NCBI RefSeq assembly: GCF_036588685.1
Contig: NC_086375.1
Coordinates: forward strand, 44,671,270-44,735,269
DNA length: 64,000 bases
Direction: 5' to 3'
DNA from: Mytilus trossulus
Taxonomy: Eukaryota > Mollusca > Bivalvia > Mytilida > Mytilidae
Both the position numbers and the translations under genes were made by a program. The notes under the pieces are model-generated. The model was given only the letters and a program-made list of their open reading frames with translations. It made no database searches and was not told where the DNA came from. Position 1 is the first letter of the stretch. Every line of letters starts with the position of its first letter. Below, in pieces: positions 47,503-59,500 of this stretch.

Positions 47503-50500
47503 ATGAACAACAAATTTGATGCGTACGTAAAACATGCATAAATTCCTAACTGACCAATTATATTTAAAGACCCTTTAGTTAATCGCATGACACCTAGCAA
47601 ATCCATTGACACATTTTTTCCGTAGGGTCAATTTTTGTTCGGCAAAAGGCATAATTTTGACGTCATCAATTTGCCCAAACACGTGCAACTTATGAATAGT
47701 CAAAGCAGAACGGTCACCAAGATGAACAGGTTACATTTTTTAGGGCAAAACTAATGAAAACTGCAAATATTATTTTTCTTAATGTTTTCTTAATCATAAA
47801 ATCCGACCATGGTACTTTTGTTTATTCGTGTGTATCAAAATTTCAACTTTGAATCAAAAATATGTGCCAACAGCTGTTCAGAGACCTTAGACTTTGCAGT
47901 ATCATGATAAAAACAGATTTCCTAGCACTGTACATGTACATTACTGTTACAATGAATGAAATAGTAGAAAAGCCTCTCAAGCTGAGATAAATGTAGTGCT
48001 TTGATCATCATTAATTACATGTATGCCTGTGTCACCATAAAGTGCATTTCAGAATTAATGTTGTGTGTTTCATTTCATGCAAAATTTCTTAGAAAACATT
48101 TAAGAATTTTTTGAGATGTTATATCTGTGATAATGACAACACATCGTTTGTATTTGGATGTCATATGTATAATTTATCATGAAGTTATACATATGTTTGC
48201 TATAAGTATTATTCAAGTAGTACAAGTTTGAAATAATTCTTTTGTTAGCTTGAAAACTTTCTTTTTCATATACAAATAATGCATACATATGTCTTTAGAA
48301 TGGTCTTTCGACAAAGGACAGCTATAAGAAGATACATTGATTGTGCAGCAAAAGTGTTAATGAAATAAATTTAACTTATTTAATAATTGAGAGGAGATGA
48401 TGAGTAAATAGCAATTAAATAGCAACCTAGCGACAAAAAAAAATCCAGACTTAGAAATTACTGTACAGTGATCAACCATAGCATTAATAGCCAAATGCCA
48501 AGTTTTTATATTTTAAGCTGTGAATCAATTTATAAAAAGAAACTATCAAAGACATGCCATCAAAAACAAATAGCTAAAATATATGTATAAAAGGAAAAAA
48601 AAAATTACATGGGACAGTCGCATTCTCAACTATCATGACTATATGCTTTTGTTATTTCAAACAATTCTATTGGTGAAATGTTATCACGAGACATGGAATA
48701 ATTCAGTTAATTTTTATTCAATTGCAAGGAAGGACGAATAACCCTCAAAATTACACCAGCGGTGAATAACCCTATTATTCACCGGTGAATAACCTTTTGA
48801 GTTTGTTGATTTGTACTTAAGTTACCTCCCATGAAAATGATGTCAAAGACTTAAATAAACAAAATAGCAACGTTCACATTACACTGGAATCCCACAGAGA
48901 GACAAGGAAATATGGCATTGGACATGAATAGAGCTGAGAGTGCCAGCAGCCGATAATATCTCTTATAAGCAGTCCTTTACCATTTTACAGGGCCATCAAT
49001 ATTTAACAAAAAGATTCTACATTTGTTGTAAATTCGAGAAATTCAAACACAAATGTATTTTCAAACGTCAGTCTGTGTGTTATGTTGAAAATATAGACAC
49101 TATAATAGTAAGTGTTTGAAATGCCCTTCCACTGTTAGTTTGGTATAATAAAACAATTGTGGCCCCTTAGAATAGATGAATATCCAAAATTGGATATTCA
49201 CTGTTTCAACAGGCCATAATTGTATATATATAATAATTTCAGCTCGAGCATTTATTGTTGATTAACTACATTTATCATTATAAAGAGCTGGTCAAATACT
49301 AATGTAGCTAGAATGAAGACATCAGGGATGGGGTAATCGTAATCTCTAATCGTAATTGAAATGTAATTGATTACATTTTTTCAAGTAATTGACAGTAATC
49401 TGTAATCGAAGACATTTTCGATTACATGTAATCGTAATTTAATCGATTACAGCAAAAAATTGGATGTAATCATCGATTACTTTTCGATTACATTTCGATT
49501 ACTTTAGTAAAATAGTTTGATGAAAAACAACCTATTTCAGAGGAAAATATGTATGTTATCACTTTAAAGTACAGATAAAATATTATGCATCAACAATACT
49601 TCAGAGTTAAGCAACTGCCTTATTTCTATCTATTGTCTCAAGCTGCATTATGAGCAACCAGATCCCCTACCTAAATTTACTTTATATCAAGCTTTTTAAA
49701 ACAAATGGATGTATAAGCTTGTCAATTATTCAAGAGCTTTAATATAAAAATAAATTTGAAATAATAAAATAGATCTTAAATAAGAAATGTTTCTGTCTTT
49801 CGTTAAGTTCTGTACTGCATTTTTAAAAGTAGTAAGTTTATTTGAATTATATTTCCTGAAAACACCATTTTCAATCAGAGTTGAAATTAAAGCTTAGAAT
49901 AGATAATCAGTTGATTTCTTAAATGTTATGATATACATGTATATAAATTGAATTAAAAAAAGAATAAAAAATCCTTTTAACATTAATGAACCAACGGCAA
50001 CACATTGCAATTCTTTTTAGAAATAGATACATGTATCCCTATGACACTATAAATATATTTTGTATATAATTTGATTGGAGAAGTCAACAAATCTTAACAA
50101 TATTCTTGCCTTTCCTAATATGATGATCAAAGTCTTCTAATCAACAACAAACATAGGTTGTTTTTATTTCAATTATCTTATGTCTAGTTAAGAAGGAAAT
50201 TTACAGTATTCAGTCCCAGGTTATAAATTGTACCCAAATGGCAGTTAAATAATCTGTAATTAGGGTGGTTATCCAAACAAAAGGTTTAAATTATGCATGT
50301 CATTATAAAAATAAATTTTGATCTTAAAAATTAGCTGAACTAATTAATTATTCTACTTTTTTTTATATTTCCTTAAACATTATAATTAACTATGCTAAAA
50401 TATGTTTTTTTTTAAAGAGTGAAAACAAAAAGGCTAACTGAGGTCAGTAAGAAAGCAAATTTTTTTAAAAACAATTAGTTATGAATAAGTGTTTGTTGCA

Positions 50501-53500
50501 ATGTGATGACATCTTTCATTTATGTTGAAAGTATAAATTTCAAGATTTTTTAAATATTTCTAATGTTCATCAAGAGATTTGATCTAAAAAAAAACAGCTA
50601 TTAACTTATAATTTAGAAACAATGCTTTAAATGATGCATTTGGTAAAGTTCTTAATTTCCACTATACAAATGTTGAGCAATATAATTGTGTTTATTCATG
50701 CTATTTTTTTGGTGAAATGTTGAGCATATAATTGACAGTAATCGATTACATACCAAAATTTGAGTAATCGATTATTAATCGATTGCACAAAAATCCTTCA
50801 TGTACTCGATTAGTAATTGATTACATTTGTCAGTAATCGTGCCCATCCCTGGAAGACATATATCAACAAGAGAATGGTTTATTCATTGAGGTGAATGCAC
50901 ATAATGTCCAATTTTGTAACAAGGGCATTTATTGAGATGTATTGTAGTTATGTATTTAGAAACTGATTTTGAAATACATAGTAAAAGTATGATACATGAG
51001 TGATTGCTTTCCAATTTGAATTAATTTGTTTATTGTAGATTAAAACAAGAGGATAGTGGTGAGGATGATCAAACAGAACAGAAAAATGAACAAGAAGAAA
51101 CAGATTCTCCATTCAAAGTTCGACCTTCACCAGTAAGTCTTTAAAAGATAGTTTATGAAGATTGGAATGTTACATTTTGAAAATTTGATAAAACTTATAC
51201 ATGTATTTAAAACAAGAGAGACAAATTGGATTGTGGTCTCTTCTAAAAAACTTGTCCATCTATTTTTCTGAGCTTTTGCAACAAATGTATGGTGGATTGA
51301 TCATAACTGAAGTTATTTCAAACAGATCTAATTGAAACTTTTGCACAATGTTAATCTTCCTCAGATAATACCCTTAAACAATTGTTTGATTGGTGTTGTC
51401 TACCCATTATATAATTGTAGCGTTTTATAGGTAGGTAGCGATTTTTATTTTGTGATGAAGTTTTTAAATGTCCAATCAACATAAAACTTAGTAAACATGT
51501 ATTTGTTCTCTTTCTAATTTTAATGCCAAATTAGAGTTTTGACCCCAATTTGGCAGTCCACTTATCAAAGAAAATAATAGTGTGAGTGATACATGTATTT
51601 ACAAGTTGTTTCAGAGTTCTAATTATGAAGTAAGTCAATTAAAATTTAACAAGCATTTCACAATTCAATCTTGCTTTATTTGATTAAGTTTCAGTATAAT
51701 TTACTGAGGGGTCATCCATGATTGCGAACCATTTTCAAAAGTGTACAAAACATACTTTTCCTGACCCACTTGTCATCAAAAAGTGTACATCAACAATTTT
51801 CAGATTTCAGGAAGAGAATCAATCATTCTTATTAAAAAGAAGATCCTGTCTATTATAGTAAAGTTTAATACAAAAATTTGCATTGAAAATAAACTAAAAC
51901 ATATCTGACTGTTTTATTTTTATTTAAAAAAAAAAGTGTACGGTAAAAAGGTTGATTTTTTAACCCCCTCCCCCCAAGTCTACGTTTTGTACACTTTGAA
52001 AAATGGTTTACAATTATCGATGAACCCATATTAGCTCACCTGGCCTAAAAGGCCAAGTTAGCTTTTCTCATCACTTTGCGTCCGTCGTCTGTCGTCCGTC
52101 GTCATTAACTTTTACAAAAATCTTCTCCTCTGAAACTACCGGGCCAAATTAATCCAAACTTGGCCACAATCATCATTGATGTATCTAGTTTAAAGATTGT
52201 GTTTTTAGCTCACCTGGCCCAAAGGGCCAAGTGAGCTTTTCTCATCACTTGGCGTCCGGCGTCCGTCGTCCGGCGTCCGTCGTCGTCCGGCGTTAGCTTT
52301 TACAAAAATCTTCTCCTCTGAAACTACTGGGCCAAATCAAACCAAACTTGGCCACAATCATCATTGGTGTATCTAGTTTAAAAAATGTGTGGCGTGACCC
52401 GGTCATCCAACCAAGATGGCCGCCACGGCTAAAAATAGAACATAGGGGTAAAATGCAGTTTTTGGCTTATAACTCAAAAACCAAAGCATTTAGAGGAAAT
52501 CTGACATGGGGTTAAAATGTTTATCAGGTCAAGATCTATCTGCCCTGAAATTTTCAGATGAATCGGTTAACCTGTTGTTGGGTTGCTGCCCCTGAATTGG
52601 TAATTTTGAGGAAATTTTGCTGTTTTTGGTTATTATTTTGAATATTATTATAGATAGAGATAAACTGTAAACAGTAATAATGTTCAGCAAAGTTAGATTT
52701 ACAAATAAGTCAACATGACCGAAATGGTCAGTTGACCCCTTTAGGAGTTATTGCCCTTTATAGTCAATTTTTAACCATTTTTCATAACTCTAAGTAATCT
52801 TTTACAAAAATCTTCTCCTCTGAAACTACTGAGCCAAATTAATCCAAACTTGGCCACAATCATCTTTGGGGTATCTAGTTTAAAAAATGTGTGGCGTGAC
52901 CCGGTCAACCAACCAAGATGGCCGCCACGGCTAAAATTAGAACATAGGGGTAAAATGCAGTTTTTGGCTTATAACTCAAAAACCAAAGCATTTTGAGGAA
53001 ATTTGACATGGGATAAAAATGTTTATCAGGTCAATATCTATCTGCCCTGAAATTTTGAGATGAATTCAATTGGACAATCGGTTGTTGGCTTGCTGCCCTC
53101 CAATTGGTAATTTTTAAAGAAATTTTGCCGTTTTTGGTTATTATCTTGAATACTATTATAGATAGAGATAAACTGTAAACAGCAATAATGTTCAGCAAAG
53201 TAAGATCTACAAATAAGTCAACATGACCTAAATGGTCAATTGACCCCTTAAGGAGTTATTGCCCTTTATAGTCAATTTTTAACAATTTTCATTAATTCGG
53301 TAAATTTATGTAAATTTTTACCAAATATTTTTCTCTGTTACTAATGGGCAAGGTTCATTATAGATATAATTGTAAGAAGCAAGAACGTTCAGTAAAGTAA
53401 GAACTTCAAACACATCACCATCACCAAAATACAATTTTGTCATGAATCCATTTGTGTCCTTTGTTTAATATGCACATAGACCAAGGTGAGCGACACAGGC

Positions 53501-56500
53501 TCTTTAGAGCCTCTAGTTTGACATGGCCAACCATCCAAGATGGCCGCCATGGCTAAAAATAGAACATAGGGGTAAAATGCAGTTTTTGGCTTATAACTCA
53601 AAAACCAAAGCATTTAGAGCAAATCTGACATGGGGTAAAATTGTTAATCTGGTCAACATCTATCTGCCCTGAAATTTTCAGATGAATCAGACAACCCATT
53701 GTTGGGTTGCTGCCCCTAAATTGGGAATTTTAAGAAAATTTTACTGTTTTTGGTTATTATCTTGAATATTATTATAGATGGAGATAAACTGTAAACAGCA
53801 ATAATGTTCAGCAAAGTAAGATTTACAAATAAGTCAACATGGCCAAAATGGTCAGTTGACCCCTTTAGGAGTACTTGCCCTCTATAGTCAATTTTTAACC
53901 ATTTTTCGTAAATATCCATGATCTTTTTCTCCTCTGAGGTAGCAATACACAGTTAGGAAAAAAACTTAAAATTGACACTCATAATTTTTAAACACCCCCT
54001 TTCCCCTCCTGTCTAACAAAGAAGGCTTTATATGTGTGTTATGCATGTATATACTTGTAGAAAGAGAATCTTCCATAGATTTGATTTCTAATGGTCATAA
54101 GGGTGAAATATAATCCCTTTTGGGTGTAACCATGGCAACAATCTGCATTTCTTAGATACAAAATATAGCAAAAAAGGGGGGTGAACATGTCACAAAAGTC
54201 TCCAAAATTTGGTCTAAAGGAAAATTTCAATGAATTACAGTGATACCTTTCCTGAATCCATAGGTTTATATCTATCAAGTGGTCCAAAAAAAATCATATG
54301 TCTTCCTGCTCGTTTTTCCATAAAATTGAATTGAAAAGATCGAGCGCAAAATCTTTGTTGATAAACACTACAATAATTTATGGACCTATGAACGGTACGG
54401 ATAGGAAAATACGGACTGTCAATCATTGAAATGGCCTATAAAACATGTTAAAATCAATCTAAATGTTCATTTAAACCCACTAAGAAGGCTATATTATTCT
54501 TCAATTACCTAAAAATCAATTTAATTGTACAAAAACTTTCATATTTAAAAAATTCACAGGGGCCATAATGCGAAACTAAACTTCTAACTGTGTATTGCTA
54601 CCTTAAGGATTAACATTTTTTTTCCCAATTCCACTTTAAATAGATTTCTGTTTTCTACTAGTTAAAACGAGCATTTTCGCCTGCTAGTTTTGAAAATCGG
54701 TTCAGAAATAAATATTTTATGAAGGTTAGCAGTTGACACTGAAATGCAACAAAAAAGTGATTTTATGAAACATGCCATGTCAAAGTGCATTTTCTCCTTT
54801 TTTAGTCAATTTTCTAAAACTATACCTTCTAAGCCTGTCTTTCCTTGTTTAAAAACCTAACTTAACCTTTACAGTAGACAACTTTTACAAGTTAAAGCTA
54901 TTTTAAAGCTCTAGAATGTCAATTTTGTTGTGTATTACCATACCAAGGCCTTGGTTAAAATTTAGTCAATACTGAATTTATTTATAACAGCGGGGAAAAA
55001 ATTGGGCTTAATTCATGCTAAATTGTGACTTTATACTTGCTAAAATAATAAATTTGATTTAGTCGCATGAAAAAATATAAAGCGTTCCCTTCTAAGGTTT
55101 CTACATAACGCGCAATCTTCTTTTCCAAGGGGTAGCCAATAAAGTATCAATTAATAACGGAACCAAGTCTATGTGTCAAAATGTCTATATTGGTTGCTAA
55201 GGACAATAAACAACAAAACTAACATACATTGTCATACTAAAGGTTGTTTCTTCCTTAGAATTGTATCTATAACCTAAATATCAATAGTTTTGTGGTATGT
55301 TTGTCTGAAAAAAAGGCAATTATTTGCTTTGTCAAATGCCATAAGGTAGCAATACACAGTTAGGAAAAAAACTTAAAATTGACACTCATAATTTTTAAAC
55401 ACCCCCTTTCCCCTCCTGTCTAACAAAGAAGGCTTTATATGTGTGTTATGCATGTATATACTTGTAGAAAGAGAATCTTCCATAGATTTGATTTCTAATG
55501 GTCATAAGGGTGAAATATAATCCCTTTTGGGTGTAACCATGGCAACAATCTGCATTTCTTAGATACAAAATATAGCAAAAAAGGGGGGTGAACATGTCAC
55601 AAAAGTCTCCAAAATTTGGTCTAAAGGAAAATTTCAATGAATTACAGTGATACCTTTCCTGAATCCATAGGTTTATATCTATCAAGTGGTCCAAAAAAAA
55701 ATCATATGTCTTCCTGCTCGTTTTTCCATAAAATTGAATTGAAAAGATCGAGCGCAAAATCTTTGTTGATAACCACTACAATAATTTATGGACCTATGAA
55801 CGGTACGGATAGGAAAATACGGACTGTCAATCATTGAAATGGCCTATAAAACATGTTAAAATCAATCTAAATGTTCATATAAACCCACTAAGAAGGCTAT
55901 ATTATTCTTCAATTACCTAAAAATCAATTTTATTGTACAAAAACTTTCATATTTAAAAAATTCACAGGGGCCATAATACGAAACTAAACTTCTAACTGTG
56001 TATTGCTACCTGAAACTACCGGGCCAAATTAATCCAAACTTGGCCACAATCATCATTGATGTATCTAGTTTAAAGTTTGTGTTTTTTTACCCGGCCAACC
56101 AACCAAGATGGCCGCCATGGCTCAAAATAGAACATAGGGGTAAAATGCAGTTTTTGGCTTATAACTCAAAAACCAAAGCATTTAGAGCAAATCTGACATG
56201 GGGTAAAATTGTTAATCTGGTCAACATCTATCTGCCCTGAAATTTTCAGATGAATCAGACAACCCATTGTTGGGTTGCTGCCCCTAAATTGGGAATTTTA
56301 AGAAAATTTTACTGTTTTTGGTTATTATCTTGAATATTATTATAGATGGAGATAAACTGTAAACAGCAATAATGTACAGCAATTTAAGACTCAAAAATAA
56401 GTCAAATGACCAAAATGGTCAATTGACCCCCTAAGAAGTAATTGTCCTCTATAATCAATTTTTAACAATTTTCATAAAACATTTTCCACTGAAACTACAC

Positions 56501-59500
56501 GGACAAGTTCATTATAGATAGAGATAATTGTAAGCAGCAAGAATGTTCAGTAAAGTAAGATGTACAAACACATCACAATCACTTAACACAATTTTGTCAT
56601 GAACTGTCTGCTTCCTTTGTTTAATTCACATATACCAAGGTGAGCGACACAGGCTCTTTTAGAGCCTCTAGTTATATTGTTAGATAAATAGATTGGACAT
56701 TTATAATTTAAATTTGAATGGGAGACTGGTTAAATAAAATAACAGCACCATATCTATAAATGTTCAATTTTCTTTCAGAGACCAGGGCCTGGAGAACATC
56801 CATTACAGTTCAACTACGCAATATGGTTTTCACGGAAATCTCAAGGAAAATCTTCTGCAAGTTATGATCAAAATTTAAAATTAGTGGGAACATTTGCATC
56901 GGTAAGATCACAACTTTACAACAGTGTAGCGCTATTATTTAATAATAAAGTTATCATAAAATTGAGAATGGAAATGGGGAATGTATCAAAGAGACAACAA
57001 CCCGACAGTAGAAAAAAACAGCAGAAAGTCACCAACAGGTCTTCAATGTAACAAGAAATTCCCGCACCTGGAAGCGTCCTTCAGCTGGCCCCTTAATAAA
57101 TGTATACTAGTTCAGTGATAATGAACGCTATACTAATTTCCATTTGCGAGTATAGTCTTGAGGAAACGATGATAGTCCGTCGGAAGGGGACGATAAATGG
57201 CTGACCCGTGTTAAGAGAGAGCCATATCTCTTGAACGTTAAAGACACCCTTGTAGATTTCTAAAAAGAGTAGGCTAATGCCGCTACAAGGCAGCACTCGC
57301 ACCTGCAAAGTGGAGAGGGATTAATATAAGTCGCAAAACTTGTTTCCCAATCCACTATAAATAAATATGTTTAAACTAATTAAACTAAACTAATTTCCAA
57401 ATTGTACACAAGAAACTAAAATTAAAAAATACAAGACTAACAAAGACCAGAGGCTCCTGACTTGGGACATGCGCTAAAATGTGGGGGGTTAAACATGTTT
57501 ATGAGATCTCAATCCTCCCCTATACCTCTAGCCAATGTAGAAAAGTAAACACATAACAATACGTACATTTAAAATTCAATTCAAGAGAAGTCCGAGTCTG
57601 ATGTCAGAAGATGTAACCAAAGAAAATAAACAAAATGACAATTATACATAAATAACAACAGACTCCTAGCAGTTAACTGACATGCCAGCTCCAGACTTCA
57701 ATTAAACTGATTGAAAGATTATGATTTCATCATATGAATATCAGGCACAATCCTTCCCATTATGATTAGGGGTTTAGTAACATACCATCATAACATATAT
57801 GAGAAGATCATAACCTGTGTCATGACAATCAGCATATATAATGTACAATGGTCATGAACAATAGAAACACTCTTAAAAAGTCATCACCAAGAATTACTTT
57901 TAAGTTTACCGTACATAGTCATAAACAATTAGGTTAATGAAAACCAAATTCTTAAGTTTTTGAGTATCTGATTTGAATAGGACTAATACAGTACATCATA
58001 AAGCATCATATAAGCAATAATTGAAAAGTGATTCAGATACAATAATGATGATTTCATTAAAGTACTACAGTGTTTTAAAGCTTCAAGCTCTAAAGAAAAT
58101 GAGCATATAAATATATTGTTTTAACCTTTTTGTCTCTGTCATTGTTTGTAGGTAGAACAGTTTTGGGGTATTTACAGTCATCTTGTCAGACCCAGTGATC
58201 TCACAGGTCATTGTGATTATCATCTTTTTAAAGAAGGAATAAGGCCAATGTGGGAGGTAAGAATTTATATAACCTGGTAATTTGAAAAAAGGTATGCTGA
58301 CATTTTAAACAGTTTTAAAATTCTAGTAATATTTAATATACATGTACTAGTTTAATTTTTTTTGATAGACATATACCTTTCTCATACAGCTAGAATTTGT
58401 CATCGATCATAGGTGATCTGTTTAGATTATTCAAATTTATATGCTGATTTTGGTGCTTATATAAAAACTGTGATAAATACGGTAGTGAAAAAAAAATGAT
58501 TTTTGTAAATTTTCGACTAGTTTCAGGACCTGCAAATAGAGAAAACATGCAAGTACAAAATAAATTACCTTGATGTTTGTTTGCATGTAAAAAAATTTTG
58601 GTACTTGCATATACTGATTATACATTTATCCCACTCACAAATTTGTGTCAAAATACACGATTTTGTCCTGTTTTGTAGCAAAACCAGTTAAAATATTGGT
58701 GAATTTAATAAAAAAAAAAAAAAAAAATGAAAATTCATAAATCACCACACTTTGTAGTACTTTGTAGCAAAACCAGTTAAAATATTGGTGAATTAAAAAA
58801 AAAATGAAAATTCATAAATCACCATGTTTTGTAGTACTAACGTTTTTTTTAAGGCTGAAAAGCCCTTCTCATTTACATAGCTTATGTTTTGAAATCATAA
58901 TTTTTTAGGATAGTGCAAATAATAAAGGTGGAAAATGGATTGTTCGATTAAAGAAAGGATTAGGATCCCGATGTTGGGAGAATTTAATTCTTGCCATGTT
59001 AGGAGAACAATTTATGGTTGGAGAAGAAATATGTGGTGCAGTGATCTCAATTAGATATCAGGTAAATTATAATTGGAATATAGATAATTATAGAATATCT
59101 TTGGTCATCTTATAGAGATTGATTTTTTTGCGTGATCTGGTATGGTGAAAGTCATCTTCGCTAGCCAAGGGTTACGATCCACTCCCGCTATCTTCACCCT
59201 TGGCGGATTGAGTCAACATTTGTGATAACAGTGTTGCGCCATCTATCGGAAGATACAAATCACACCAATTCTAAATAAATTATTTTTGATCAATGGTAGC
59301 ACTTGAACTCTTCAATTTGGAGGTAAAAACACAGTAGCGTCTAGATTCTACACACTTGGTAAAGCCGGAAATGAAAACATAGGTCAACATTCATGCATTT
59401 GTGCATGAAATAAACACAGGAACTGCTATTTGTTGAAAAAAACATTCAAGTTTTCACTAAATATAGTCGTATGTTTAGGGATGTAAAGACTTGTTGCACA

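Larger units (their letters stand above)
52030..56672 (+). repeat. Outer copy of the AGCTCACCTGGCC...GAGCGACACAGGCTC repeat, carrying nested insertions
   Basis: It opens TAGCTCACCTGGCC and closes AGAGCCTCTAGTT. Typical text includes CAAGATGGCCGCCA, AGAACATAGGGGTAAAATGC and CTGCCCTGAAATTTTCAGAT. It is split by a second copy of the same family (52208-53518) and by the composite element at 53938-56010. It lies in eIF4E2 intron 2. The family is abundant in bivalve genomes as I recall; its mobilisation is unclear. Confidence 0.75.

Noticed and set aside
53716-55837. Several frames of 60-103 codons in and near the composite element
   Set aside because: The same peptide appears in both 665-bp units and runs into TIR sequence; no domain; repeat-derived.
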